A stretch of 34,856 nt of DNA. It comes from an uncultured Alphaproteobacteria bacterium. Its GTDB lineage: Bacteria; Pseudomonadota; Alphaproteobacteria; Rhodobacterales; Rhodobacteraceae. The notes under the pieces are model-generated. The model ran no database searches. It was not told where the DNA came from and saw only the letters and a program-made list of their open reading frames with translations. The position numbers and the translations under genes are program-made. Below are positions 22,620-32,050 of the stretch, piece by piece (within the stretch, counting starts at the first letter, position 1; each line of letters opens with the position of its first letter). The stretch is taken from positions 91,147-126,002 of the forward strand of contig CACIAQ010000002.1 of assembly GCA_902584635.1 (NCBI GenBank). The letters run 5' to 3'.

Positions 22620-24557
22620 ATGATAAGCGAATTAGGACACTTTCTTTTGATAGCAGCGTTCTGTCTTAACCTCGGTTTGATAGCAAACTATATTTCAATC
22701 AAAGCAGTTCTGGTAGGGCACACAAGTTTTTTTAACAAGCTCGAAAGCCTACTATTAACCTTATTAGCAATCTCTTTTTTGCTGCTGATTATAAGCTTTG
22801 TGACCTCGGACTTCTCTGTAAAGCTGGTTGCGAATAATTCACACATATTAAAGCCCGCTTTGTACAAAGTTGCAGGAGCTTGGGGCAACCATGAAGGTTC
22901 TATGCTATTATGGGTTCTAATCCTTACTCTATATTTGTTTTTATTTCAGTTTAGCTCAAGGAATTACCCCGAGGTGTTAGTAAGAAACGTAATTCTTGTT
23001 CAATTATCAATAATAGCTCTTTTTTTATTTTATATTTTGGTATTGTCAAATCCATTCGAAAGACTTGAATTCCCACCTTTAAATGGGCAAGACCTCAATC
23101 CAATATTACAAGATGTACTTCTCGTAGCACACCCTCCGGTTTTGTATCTAGGCTATTTAGGCCTTTCAATTCCTTTCTCGATAGCAATAGGATTTTTATT
23201 AACGAATGATCATAAGATAAATATTGTTGGCCTTATAAGATTTTGGTCTTTGACTTCTTTTATTTTCTTGACACTAGGAATACTCCTGGGAAGTATCTGG
23301 GCCTACTATGAACTAGGTTGGGGAGGTTGGTGGTTCTGGGACCCAGTTGAAAATGTATCTTTACTCCCTTGGCTCCTAAACTTAGCGTTAATCCACAGTG
23401 TTTTAATACTTGAGAGGAGAAATTCTTTATTAAACTGGACAATTCTACTGGCTATTATGGGATTTTCTTTTTCAATGATAGGAACCTTTATAGTGCGGTC
23501 TGGATTAATCACCTCTGTTCACGCCTTTGCAAATGATCCCTCTAGGGGCTTATTTATACTATTGATAATTTTTCTAGCCATTACTTCAAGTTTTGTAATT
23601 TATGTAACAAAAAGACCCAACTACGAAAATTCTATGAAGCTTAACTTAGCTTCCAAAGAGCTTTGGATTGTGGTTCAGAATTTAATTTTGTTAGTTATAG
23701 CAGCTGTTGTATTTTTAGGTACTATTTGGCCTTTTATAATTGAGGCTATATTCGATGAACAAGTGTCAGTTGGTGAACCTTTTTATGAAGTCTCGCTTAT
23801 ACCATTTGTGATTATTTTTGCCTTCATGTTGCCAATTGCTAGCAAAATTCGATGGAGAAGAAAAAACAATGGTTATGTTAGAAGATTGCTTATTCTTATT
23901 TTTATTTCCTCAGGCTTATCAGCCTGCACATTTATATGGAAAGATTTCAACCTTTTGACATTTATCGGGCTTTTTCTAGCTTTATGGATTTGTATAAGCA
24001 GTATTTTAGAATTTATTTCTTCTTTTAAATCTAAACTTCCTATTATCAAAGGGTTAAAAAGCTCACTCATATTAAATTCTAGGTTGATTGGAAGGACTTG
24101 CGCCCATTTTGGCTTTGGGTTACTCATTTTTGGAGTTACAGCGGTCACAAGTTGGGAGATCGAGGATATCAGAAATGTTGAAGTAGGAGAAAAGTATTAT
24201 CTCAAATCATACCAAATCGTATTCAAGGGGGTTGATTATTCAGTAGAAAAAAACTTTAAGAGAGTCTCGGGCTCATTTGAAGTGTATAAAAATAGCAAGC
24301 TTGTTGGTACTTTGTCGCCAGAAAAACGACTATATCCCTCACGTAATGAAGTCACAACAGAAGCGTCCATAAATCCAACGCTCTTCAATGATTTTTACAT
24401 GGTTCTTGGAAATAAACTTGACGAAAACGCTTGGGTGGTAAGAACATACATTAAGCCTTTCATCTCTTTTATTTGGGTTGGCGTGATTTTGATAGCATTG
24501 GGTAGTTTTTTCAGCGTATTCTCTTTTACTTATAAAGACAGAGGTATAACGTTATAA
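22620..24557 (+). CDS. ccmF: Cytochrome c maturation protein CcmF (haem lyase)
   Basis: The 645-residue integral membrane protein is the core of the System I haem lyase that joins haem to apocytochrome c in the periplasm. The tryptophan-rich WWD signature is present at about residues 231-250 (GWGGWWFWDPVENVSLLPW), with haem-handling His in GAWGNHEGSMLLWV and LVAHPPVLYLGY. More than a dozen helices are predicted, and the periplasmic loop between residues about 515 and 620 is in place. The length is typical. It is followed by ccmH after 4 bases. ccmE and ccmG, usually beside it, are not upstream in this window. Confidence 0.97.
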   Translation: MISELGHFLLIAAFCLNLGLIANYISIKAVLVGHTSFFNKLESLLLTLLAISFLLLIISFVTSDFSVKLVANNSHILKPALYKVAGAWGNHEGSMLLWVLILTLYLFLFQFSSRNYPEVLVRNVILVQLSIIALFLFYILVLSNPFERLEFPPLNGQDLNPILQDVLLVAHPPVLYLGYLGLSIPFSIAIGFLLTNDHKINIVGLIRFWSLTSFIFLTLGILLGSIWAYYELGWGGWWFWDPVENVSLLPWLLNLALIHSVLILERRNSLLNWTILLAIMGFSFSMIGTFIVRSGLITSVHAFANDPSRGLFILLIIFLAITSSFVIYVTKRPNYENSMKLNLASKELWIVVQNLILLVIAAVVFLGTIWPFIIEAIFDEQVSVGEPFYEVSLIPFVIIFAFMLPIASKIRWRRKNNGYVRRLLILIFISSGLSACTFIWKDFNLLTFIGLFLALWICISSILEFISSFKSKLPIIKGLKSSLILNSRLIGRTCAHFGFGLLIFGVTAVTSWEIEDIRNVEVGEKYYLKSYQIVFKGVDYSVEKNFKRVSGSFEVYKNSKLVGTLSPEKRLYPSRNEVTTEASINPTLFNDFYMVLGNKLDENAWVVRTYIKPFISFIWVGVILIALGSFFSVFSFTYKDRGITL

Positions 24558-24561
24558 ATTG

Positions 24562-24942
24562 ATGCGCTTTTACTATTTTTTTTTCATTTTTTTTGTTGCC
24601 TCACAAGCTTTTTCTATTGAGCCAGCTGAAATTCTAAGTGACACAAAATTAGAGAATAGGGCTAGAAATTTAAGCTCGAACATCCGTTGTCTAGTATGTC
24701 AGAATGAAAATATTGATAGCTCTGATTCAGAGTTTGCTAAAGACCTTCGACTGTTTATACGGGATAAATTAGTTAAAGGTCACACCGATGACGAAATTGA
24801 GAAATTTTTAGTATCAAAGTACGGTACTTACATTTTGTTTAAACCTGAGTTTACTGGTTACAATATTTTTTTATATCTCTTTGGTCCATTTATATTTATA
24901 TTTGGCTTTATAACGATTTTATTTGTTTTTTTAAGAGTCTAA
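24562..24942 (+). CDS. ccmH: Cytochrome c maturation protein CcmH
   Basis: The 126-residue protein has a signal segment at residues 1-18, the thioredoxin-like motif IRCLVCQ (Cys43 and Cys46) and a C-terminal membrane helix (YLFGPFIFIFGFITILFVFL). It is the short CcmH/CycL form, which reduces apocytochrome c cysteines for haem attachment by CcmF. I use ATG 24562; a TTG three bases earlier is possible. The C-terminal TPR part (CcmI/CycH) is not fused and is not found next to it. Confidence 0.95.
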   Translation: MRFYYFFFIFFVASQAFSIEPAEILSDTKLENRARNLSSNIRCLVCQNENIDSSDSEFAKDLRLFIRDKLVKGHTDDEIEKFLVSKYGTYILFKPEFTGYNIFLYLFGPFIFIFGFITILFVFLRV

Positions 24943-24960
24943 GAGAGGTTAACAAAGTTC

Positions 24961-25260
24961 GTGATTAACAAGAAAAGTAAAATTTTTAAAGGTGATATTT
25001 ATTGTGATGAAAAAGGTTTAATCTTCGAGGCTTATAACATCGAGAACATTGATTCGAGCTCTTGTAGAACAATCTTCTTTGATTGGATTGTTTCACTGGA
25101 GCCAAGTATTAATCAAAGGGAAGCTATTAATGAATTATTGGAAGCTTACTCACCGAGCTTTCCCAGTCACCCTATGACGAAGTTGTTAATTGAAGGAATA
25201 AATCAAAACTCAGTAATAAGGCAAAGAAAAAGAGCAAAAAATGTAAAAGGGGTTATTTAA
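24961..25260 (+). CDS. Unknown 99-residue protein downstream of ccmH
   Basis: I do not recognise this protein. It starts with GTG at 24961, with GAGAGG about 12 bases upstream, and lies 18 bases after the ccmH stop in the same direction, so it is probably the last gene of the ccmF-ccmH transcript. It is soluble, has the segment FFDWIVSLEPSINQREAINE and a basic C-terminus (VIRQRKRAKNVKG), and two cysteines. Its final 8 bases overlap the convergent yaaA gene. Confidence 0.6.
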   Translation: MINKKSKIFKGDIYCDEKGLIFEAYNIENIDSSSCRTIFFDWIVSLEPSINQREAINELLEAYSPSFPSHPMTKLLIEGINQNSVIRQRKRAKNVKGVI

Positions 25261-26014
25261 TAAAAACCGGTCTTGATGATGTGCTTAGTTTCTTACTGAA
25301 GCCATAACCATCTTTTGAAAATTCACTGACTTCTGAATAATCTCTAATTTTATTCCTAATAACGTAATTTGCCATCATTCCCCTTGCTCTTTTTGAGAGT
25401 ATGCCTACAGTTTTTAGTTCTCCATTTTTTTCTGTCATAAATACTGGTGTAACTAGCTTGCAGCCTATTTTATTGAAATCGATTGCTTTTGAATACTCTA
25501 CAGAAGCAAGATTAAGTATGCCATTTTTTTCAGTTTCCATCCTTTTTGTCATGAATTCAAATAATGGGTCCATCCAGAATTCATATAGTGATTTACAACC
25601 ATTAAAGTCAATTTTTGTTCCCATTTCAAATCTGTAAGGTTGGATCCCATCAAGAGGTTTTAGCATCCCATATAGCCCAGAAATAATTAATAGATTTTGC
25701 TGCGCAAAAAGTAAATCATCCTTTGTAAAGTTTTCAGCTTTAAGGCCAACATAAGTATCGCCTTTAAAAGTGTAAATTGCTTGTGTGATAGCGTTTGAGC
25801 TTGGTGTATCTTGAAACTTTTGAAATCTATCAAAGTTAAGCTGAGCTAAAGAGGGGCTGATTTTCATTTTATCAATTATATCTTGCTCACTTAGTGACTT
25901 TGCATAATCTACTAATTCATTGAGTTTAGTAGGAAATTCATTTTTTGTTGTTTTAACACCAAGACTGTTATTAGTTGGTGTAAGTTTTTTTGCAGGTGAA
26001 ATAATTATAGTCAT
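25253..26014 (-). CDS. yaaA: Peroxide stress protein YaaA (DUF328)
   Basis: The 253-residue protein follows the YaaA family from end to end: MTIIISPAKKL at the start, the FKGDTYVGLKAENFT segment, LIISGLYGMLKPLDGIQPYRFEMG in the centre, NLASVEYSKAI, and the terminal GYGFSKKLSTSSRPVFIK. In E. coli YaaA binds DNA and lowers free iron damage during hydrogen peroxide stress. It is cytoplasmic. The start is the ATG that begins the conserved MxIIISPAK. It lies 13 bases after the mnmA stop on the same strand, so both may be co-transcribed. Confidence 0.95.
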   Translation of the reverse strand: MTIIISPAKKLTPTNNSLGVKTTKNEFPTKLNELVDYAKSLSEQDIIDKMKISPSLAQLNFDRFQKFQDTPSSNAITQAIYTFKGDTYVGLKAENFTKDDLLFAQQNLLIISGLYGMLKPLDGIQPYRFEMGTKIDFNGCKSLYEFWMDPLFEFMTKRMETEKNGILNLASVEYSKAIDFNKIGCKLVTPVFMTEKNGELKTVGILSKRARGMMANYVIRNKIRDYSEVSEFSKDGYGFSKKLSTSSRPVFIK

Positions 26015-26027
26015 ATTAAAAACAACC

Positions 26028-27146
26028 TCATTTTGTTATCCATCCTCCTCCCAAAACTTGTTTTTTTTCTTTGCAATAAAAAACACAAGCCTGGCCAGGA
26101 GATATACCTTCTTCTTTATCAAAAAGAGTTACCAACGCCTTCTTGTTAGGTAAGGGGCAAACATCCGCCAATACTGGTGCTCTTTGATATCGAGTTTTTA
26201 CGAGAATATTTTTTGTTGATCCAATAAGCTCATCAAAACTCTTGTCATCGAGCCAGTTAACATCATCGATGTAAAATTTAGCTCGCCTAAGAGCCTCTCT
26301 TGGGCCAATTGTTATAGTATTTTTATTAGCATTTATGTTCAAAACAAACATTGGTTCTGAAGCTTGAATGCCTATTCCTTTTCTTTGCCCAATGGTATAT
26401 TTAATTATTCCTTCATGGGTGCCAATAATTTTTCCATCCAAATTAATAATATCACCTGGTACGGATGCGTTAGGCCTCAACTTTTTAATTGCCTCTGAGT
26501 AAGATCCCTCTGGAACGAAGCATATATCCTGACTCTCACCTTTGTCAGCAACCTTTAAATTAAATTGTTTAGCAAGATCTCTTGTTTCCGATTTTGTTTT
26601 TAAAGAGCCTAGCGGAAATCTTAAAAATTTTAATTCCTCAGGGGTAACTGTGAACAAAAAATAGCTTTGGTCTTTGTCTGGATTGCTAGCGGTATGAAGC
26701 TGAATAGAGGTTCCTACCTCAACTCGTTTAACATAATGTCCTGTTGCTAGGCAGTCTGCATTAAGTTCCTTCGCCTTAAAAATTAAATCTTTAAACTTTA
26801 TTCGTTCGTTGCATCGGATGCAAGGAACGGGAGTTGTTCCTCCAGAATAACTACTTATAAAATCTTCTATCACCTTTTGTCGGAATTCTTTTTCAAAATT
26901 AATAACATAATGTGGGATTCCAATTTCTGCTGCTGCTTTCCTTGCATCCATAATATCAGTGCCTGCGCAACAAGTTTTACTATTTTTATTTATTTTTTTG
27001 TAATCAAACAATTTCATTGTCAGACCAATTACATTGTAGCCTTGTCTTTTTAAAATAGCCGCAGCCACGGAACTATCCACTCCACCAGACATTGCAACTA
27101 CTACTCTAGTGTCTTGTGGCATTTTATTTATACCTAAATCATTCAT
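26028..27146 (-). CDS. mnmA: tRNA-specific 2-thiouridylase
   Basis: The 372-residue enzyme adds sulfur to U34 of tRNA-Lys, -Glu and -Gln. The PP-loop [12 protein letters not shown] (residues 18-29) activates the base with ATP, and the two catalytic cysteines are in [10 protein letters not shown] (Cys112) and SQDICF (Cys209). The tRNA-binding GHYVKR and the C-terminal beta-barrel domain with SPGQACVFY are present. The length is normal. The start ATG may be 27146 or the ATG 8 codons later. It is divergent from ligA; the 137-base gap holds both promoters and a short hairpin (ACTTC-GTTT-GAAGT). Confidence 0.97.
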   Translation of the reverse strand: MNDLGINKMPQDTRVVVAMSGGVDSSVAAAILKRQGYNVIGLTMKLFDYKKINKNSKTCCAGTDIMDARKAAAEIGIPHYVINFEKEFRQKVIEDFISSYSGGTTPVPCIRCNERIKFKDLIFKAKELNADCLATGHYVKRVEVGTSIQLHTASNPDKDQSYFLFTVTPEELKFLRFPLGSLKTKSETRDLAKQFNLKVADKGESQDICFVPEGSYSEAIKKLRPNASVPGDIINLDGKIIGTHEGIIKYTIGQRKGIGIQASEPMFVLNINANKNTITIGPREALRRAKFYIDDVNWLDDKSFDELIGSTKNILVKTRYQRAPVLADVCPLPNKKALVTLFDKEEGISPGQACVFYCKEKKQVLGGGWITK

Positions 27147-27283
27147 CTCTAATTTTCTAAACTAGATAAGATTTTTGATCAATCAAATAAAATTTTTGAT
27201 ATGATCGAAACCACTTAAAACTTCGTTTGAAGTGTATAAAAAACATCATTAATCTAAGGGGATATTTTTCAAAAGGGTGTTAA

Positions 27284-29380
27284 ATGGTAACAAAATCTGA
27301 AGCAGTATCCAAGCTCAAAGAACTATCGGATATAATAACCAAATCAAGAGAGGCATATTTTAACTTCAATCAATCGGACATCACAGACCAAGAATACGAT
27401 CAGAACATTTCTGAATTTGCAAACATTATAGCCAAATATCCAGAATTAGAAGACGAATATAAAGTTTTAGATCAAATAGGAGCTATTCCGAACTCTAAGT
27501 TCAAAAAAGTTAAGCACCTTTCTCCAATGTACTCTCTTTCAAATGCATTTACTAATGAGGATATATATAATTTCTTAAATCAAATGAGATCATTTCTAGA
27601 TTTATCTGGAAGCGAGCAAATTGACCTAGTGTTTGAACCTAAGATTGATGGATTATCTTTATCATTGATTTATAAAAATGGTTATTTATTCCAAGCATTG
27701 ACCAGGGGGGATGGTCAAATTGGCGAAGATGTTACCGAAAATGCTCGGCTTATTTCAGATGTACCGTTATCTATTCCTGTAAAAAATGGTACGCTTGAAA
27801 TAAGAGGAGAAGTTTACTTTCCAAATTCAACTTTTAGTGAATTAAATGATGAGCTGAAAATAAAGGGTAGAAAGACATTTTCTAACCCAAGAAATGCAGC
27901 ATCTGGTACACTGAGGCAATTTAAATCAAACAAAAATAGAAACACAAACCTATGCTTTTTCGCATATTCCGTTGGAAATGCCCCATATCGTTTAGCTGAT
28001 AGTCAAGCAATGTTACTTAAAATTTTTAACGATCTTGGGTTTAAAACAAACAATCTTTCCAAAGTTTTTACCAGTGTCGAAAAGCTCCTGCAGTACTATG
28101 AAGAAGTATTCTCATTAAGACCAGAGCTTGATTATGACATAGATGGCATAGTGTATAAGGTAAACGATTTTCGTTTGCAGGAGAGACTAGGGTTTAGATC
28201 TTCTTCACCTCGCTGGGCCATTGCACATAAATTTCCAGCGGAGATGTCCATTACGGTTATTGAGGATATTGAAATTCAAATAGGTAGAACGGGAACCTTG
28301 TCACCTGTAGCAAAATTGAAGCCTGTAAACATAGGTGGGGTGGTCGTCTCCAGCGCTACGCTTCATAATAAAGATTTTATTAAAGGTTTAGATAATAAGG
28401 GTAACAAAATAAGGGGTGGAGCTGATATTAGAAAAGGTGATTGGGTTACAGTTTATAGAGCAGGAGATGTAATCCCAAAAATTAAAGATGTAGATATTTC
28501 TAAAAGGAACCAAATATCCAAACCCTTTGCTTTTCCAGATCATTGTCCTTCCTGTAATACCAAAGTTAAGATTGATGAAAGTGACTCTGCAATTAGGTGT
28601 CACAATTCACAGGGCTGTGATGCACAGATAATAGCAGGCTTAAAGCATTTTGTATCTAAAAAAGCTTTTAATATTGATGGGCTAGGGGGTAGGATTATTG
28701 AAGAATTTTATCAAAAAGACTTAATCCAACAACCCGGCGACTTTTTCCGATTAGAATCAAAATCAAAACATGCATTAAATTTGATCGAATTTTTTGGAAA
28801 AGGTTGGGGTAAGAAGTCGCTTAAAAATCTATTTAATTCAATAGAGAAAGCAAGATTAATAAAATTCGAACGTTTTCTTTTCTCTTTGGGTATTCGTCAC
28901 ATTGGAGAAAATGCATCACAAGTTTTAGCCACTTATTTTGATTCATGGGATGTTTTTTATAACAAAATTAAATGTGGTATTTCGAAAAATGATAAGCAAT
29001 TTCTTTTTGAAATTGAGGGAATTGGGCAGTTAATGGTTGCTTCTCTTGTCGAATTCTTTTCGGATTTTAAAGAGAGAGAGAAACTAGATGATTTGCTAAA
29101 TTATGTGAAAATAGAAAACTTTATTAAATCAAGTAAAATTGAGACAGCTATAACTAATAAAAAGTTGGTTTTAACAGGTACATTTAAGGGATTCTCGAGA
29201 GCAGAGTTGAAATCCATTTGCGAGAGGCATGGGGCAAAGGTATTAACAGCCCTATCAAATAATGTAGATTTCCTAGTAGTTGGTCAATCTCCAGGTTCAA
29301 AAGTCAAAAAAGCAGATCAATTAGGTGTGAAGCAAATTTTTGAGGAAGAATTTAAAGCTTTAATTGATTATAGTCTATGA
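27284..29380 (+). CDS. ligA: NAD-dependent DNA ligase
   Basis: The 698-residue protein seals nicks in replication and repair using NAD. The adenylation Lys120 lies in FEPKIDGLSLSL, the NAD-binding Ia-domain is at residues 1-75, and YSLSNAF follows it. The OB fold has IGRTGTLSPVAKL, and the four-Cys zinc finger spans CPSC...RCHNSQGCDAQ. Helix-hairpin-helix repeats and a C-terminal BRCT domain (KKLVLTGTFKGFSRAELK to the end) complete it. The stop overlaps the recG start as ATGA, so the two are translationally coupled. Confidence 0.98.
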   Translation: MVTKSEAVSKLKELSDIITKSREAYFNFNQSDITDQEYDQNISEFANIIAKYPELEDEYKVLDQIGAIPNSKFKKVKHLSPMYSLSNAFTNEDIYNFLNQMRSFLDLSGSEQIDLVFEPKIDGLSLSLIYKNGYLFQALTRGDGQIGEDVTENARLISDVPLSIPVKNGTLEIRGEVYFPNSTFSELNDELKIKGRKTFSNPRNAASGTLRQFKSNKNRNTNLCFFAYSVGNAPYRLADSQAMLLKIFNDLGFKTNNLSKVFTSVEKLLQYYEEVFSLRPELDYDIDGIVYKVNDFRLQERLGFRSSSPRWAIAHKFPAEMSITVIEDIEIQIGRTGTLSPVAKLKPVNIGGVVVSSATLHNKDFIKGLDNKGNKIRGGADIRKGDWVTVYRAGDVIPKIKDVDISKRNQISKPFAFPDHCPSCNTKVKIDESDSAIRCHNSQGCDAQIIAGLKHFVSKKAFNIDGLGGRIIEEFYQKDLIQQPGDFFRLESKSKHALNLIEFFGKGWGKKSLKNLFNSIEKARLIKFERFLFSLGIRHIGENASQVLATYFDSWDVFYNKIKCGISKNDKQFLFEIEGIGQLMVASLVEFFSDFKEREKLDDLLNYVKIENFIKSSKIETAITNKKLVLTGTFKGFSRAELKSICERHGAKVLTALSNNVDFLVVGQSPGSKVKKADQLGVKQIFEEEFKALIDYSL

Positions 29381-31410
29381 AAGATCTTCTCAAAAGTGTC
29401 GGTCAAGATTATTTGTTGAACAGTGTTTCTACTTTGAAGGGTATTGGTCCCAAGTCATCCAAAATACTTTCACAGGCGTCTATAGATTGTGTATTAGATC
29501 TACTCCTTCTTTTGCCTAAGAAATATAAAAGGAGAGACCGTTGGTTTGAAGTGGACAAAAGGTTGCTTCCCAGAACTGTGACCATAGAGGTTTCAATTAA
29601 AACACATATTTATCCAAAAAACAGACGATCACCGCTTAGAATATTAACTGAAACAGACGGTAGCCCTCTGATAATTATACTATTTTCTTTTAATAAAGCT
29701 CAGCTTAATAACTATTATCCAGTAGGTAAAAATGTAGTGATTTCCGGGGAACTATCACTTGATGGGAACAAGTTGACTATGATACATCCCGATTATTCCG
29801 TTAAACCAGATCAAATTTTCAAAATCCCACATATTGACCCTATCTATCCGTCAGTATTTGGTTTGGGTAATAAATTTTTGCAGAAAACAATAGGAAATGC
29901 AATCAATGACTTTAAATTGATTGTGGAGTGGCACCCAAAAAAATTTATTCAAATAAAAAAGTGGCCAAGTTTTTTAAAGGCTTTAAGTCTAATTCATATT
30001 CCCAGAGATAATAAAGACCTCTCTTGTCTTATAAAAGCTAGAGAGAGGCTTATTTTTGATGAATTTTACTCATATCATTTAAAAATGGATAAATTGAGAA
30101 ATTCTTCTAAGAGGCAAGTAGGCTTCAAAGTACTGGGAAATAAAGCTCTTATAAAAAAATTAATTAATAATCTCTCCTTCCAACTTACTAATAGTCAGCT
30201 ACATGCGCTTTATGAAATTTTAGATGATATTGAGTCAGGGGCTAAAATGAATCGTTTGCTCCAAGGTGATGTTGGCAGTGGCAAAACTATTGTTGTCCTT
30301 CTTGCCGCAATGTTTGTAGTTTCAGGAGGACATCAGGTTGCAATTATGGCTCCTACAGAGGTTCTTGCAATGCAACATGTGGAATCACTAAAAGAACTAT
30401 TGGGAGTACAAGAGACGAATAAATTAAATGTTACACTTTTAACAGGATCTGACAATCGAAGTGAAAGAGAACGAAAATTGCTTTCGATTTCTGGTGGAAT
30501 AGCCAAAATTGTTATAGGAACACACGCTCTTTTCCAGAGAAATGTACATTTCCACAGCCTTCGCTTAGCTGTAATTGATGAACAGCACAGGTTCGGGGTA
30601 ATGCAAAGATTTAGATTGGAAAAAAAGGGTAACGTTAACTCAATTATAATGAGTGCAACTCCCATCCCCAGATCTTTAGCTTTGACGGTATTTAATGATC
30701 GTGATTTGACAACAATTAAAGAGAAACCAAAAAACAGGCTGAGTATCGAAACTCTAACCATACCTGTCAAAAAAATTAAACAGTTATTGGAAAAATTAGC
30801 GAAACAGATGTCTGATGGCCAGCAGGTTTATTGGGTGTGTCCGCTAATTGAGGAGGGAGAAAATAGTTATCTCTCTAATTCGAATGACAGGTTTTTGTTT
30901 TTAAGAAAAGAATTTAGTCAGTTCAAGGTTGGTTTAATTCATGGGCAAATGTCTAGTGAGGATAAGGAATGTGTATTAAAAAAATTTAATCAAAGAAAAA
31001 TTGACATTTTAGTGTCCACGACCGTTATTGAAGTTGGGATAGATAATCCAAATGCCACAGCGATTGTAATTGAAAATGCCAACAGATTTGGTCTTTCACA
31101 GTTACATCAGCTTAGAGGAAGAGTTGGTAGGGGGAGTAAGAAATCATATTGTTTCTTAGTTTATGATGGAAATCTTTCGGATCAAGCCATCGAGAGGCTT
31201 AAAATCATGAGAGAGACTCAGGATGGTTTTGAGATTGCCGAGAGAGATATGACTCTAAGAGGTTCTGGAGATTTGCTTGGAACAATGCAATCGGGCCATA
31301 AAATATTTAGGTTGTCTGAAGAAGCAGAAGAACCAGAACTATTCTTGGAGGCATACAAATTAGTAAGAGATACTAAAACTATAGTGCAAAAAAATAATAA
31401 ATTATATTAA
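29377..31410 (+). CDS. recG: ATP-dependent DNA helicase RecG
   Basis: The 677-residue SF2 helicase reverses stalled replication forks. The N-terminal wedge/OB domain runs to about residue 220. Motif I is GDVGSGKT (about residue 297), motif II is DEQH in VIDEQHRFG (about 402), motif III is SATPIPRSLALT, and motifs V-VI include VSTTVIEVGIDNPNA and QLRGRVGRG. The C-terminal TRG-type segment MTLRGSGDLLGTMQSG is present. The length is near the usual 690. It starts within the ligA stop. Confidence 0.97.
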   Translation: MKDLLKSVGQDYLLNSVSTLKGIGPKSSKILSQASIDCVLDLLLLLPKKYKRRDRWFEVDKRLLPRTVTIEVSIKTHIYPKNRRSPLRILTETDGSPLIIILFSFNKAQLNNYYPVGKNVVISGELSLDGNKLTMIHPDYSVKPDQIFKIPHIDPIYPSVFGLGNKFLQKTIGNAINDFKLIVEWHPKKFIQIKKWPSFLKALSLIHIPRDNKDLSCLIKARERLIFDEFYSYHLKMDKLRNSSKRQVGFKVLGNKALIKKLINNLSFQLTNSQLHALYEILDDIESGAKMNRLLQGDVGSGKTIVVLLAAMFVVSGGHQVAIMAPTEVLAMQHVESLKELLGVQETNKLNVTLLTGSDNRSERERKLLSISGGIAKIVIGTHALFQRNVHFHSLRLAVIDEQHRFGVMQRFRLEKKGNVNSIIMSATPIPRSLALTVFNDRDLTTIKEKPKNRLSIETLTIPVKKIKQLLEKLAKQMSDGQQVYWVCPLIEEGENSYLSNSNDRFLFLRKEFSQFKVGLIHGQMSSEDKECVLKKFNQRKIDILVSTTVIEVGIDNPNATAIVIENANRFGLSQLHQLRGRVGRGSKKSYCFLVYDGNLSDQAIERLKIMRETQDGFEIAERDMTLRGSGDLLGTMQSGHKIFRLSEEAEEPELFLEAYKLVRDTKTIVQKNNKLY

Positions 31411-31473
31411 TGTTCCTCTTTTGTACTTTACTTGTTTTTACTATGTTCTATATTAGAATAAAAAGAGGCAGTA

Positions 31474-31590
31474 ATGAAAAATAAAGTATCTTACTTAAGT
31501 TTAGGAAAAAGCCTAATTGCGGACATTGTTAATTTATTTATTATTGGAATGTCACTTGTTTTATATGGGTTAGTTACTTTTTGTTTTTAG
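31474..31590 (+). CDS. Candidate small membrane protein, 38 residues
   Basis: ATG at 31474 follows AAAAGAGGCAGTA, a good ribosome binding site at about 6 bases spacing, and the frame ends at TAG 31588. The product begins MKNKVSYLSLGKSLI and ends with one hydrophobic helix of about 20 residues (IVNLFIIGMSLVLYGLVTF). A possible -10 element (TATATT) lies upstream near 31450. The last 21 bases overlap the 3' end of the IscU-like gene on the other strand. It is too short for standard gene finding, and I recognise no family. Confidence 0.45.
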   Translation: MKNKVSYLSLGKSLIADIVNLFIIGMSLVLYGLVTFCF

Positions 31591-32007
31591 GCCAGAGACT
31601 TTTTGCAATGCTTCGATTGAAGCATCAAGTATGAGAAGAACAGAATCATGTCTATATGGAACTTTTTGAGCTGGTTCGAAGTATTTGTATCCAGCAAATG
31701 GATCTTTTATTAAAAAGGATCCTCTGTCTAGGAACGTTTTTAAGTTTTTTCTTAGCTCCAAGATAGTCTCTATATCCGTTCCAATCGCGTGTGTTAAAAA
31801 AATGCTAGCTGACGCCTGACCAAGCGCGCATGCTTTTATGTCAAGTCCAACCTCGCTAATCTTGGACTCCGAGATATTTAAGTCAAGTGTAATACTTGAA
31901 CCACATATTGCAGTTCTCTTAGTAACTGTAACGTCTGGTTGCTTTAACCTGGACGTTACAGGAATGGTAGAAGCAAGTTCTAAAATATTATTTGTGTATA
32001 AATCCAT
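31570..32007 (-). CDS. NifU/IscU-like iron-sulfur scaffold protein (alphaproteobacterial type)
   Basis: The 145-residue protein resembles the IscU/SufU fold: AICGSSITLDL with Cys35 and IKACALGQASASIF with Cys60, both in the positions of the first two cluster cysteines. The third scaffold cysteine of classic IscU is missing; the equivalent segment reads VPYRHDSVLL, as I recall for the alphaproteobacterial group of this family, where RH is usual. It may therefore have a different role from the housekeeping scaffold. It is divergent from hisI with a 43-base gap between starts, a pairing also known from other alphaproteobacteria. Confidence 0.83.
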   Translation of the reverse strand: MDLYTNNILELASTIPVTSRLKQPDVTVTKRTAICGSSITLDLNISESKISEVGLDIKACALGQASASIFLTHAIGTDIETILELRKNLKTFLDRGSFLIKDPFAGYKYFEPAQKVPYRHDSVLLILDASIEALQKVSGLKTKSN

Positions 32008-32050
32008 GTATGGTAAACAAGTCCCTTAATATCCACAAAAGGACTATAAA

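Noticed and set aside
24441-24561. Possible regulatory hairpin at the ccmF-ccmH junction
   Set aside because: Only weak pairing is seen, and the 4-base gap between the genes leaves no room for an independent element.
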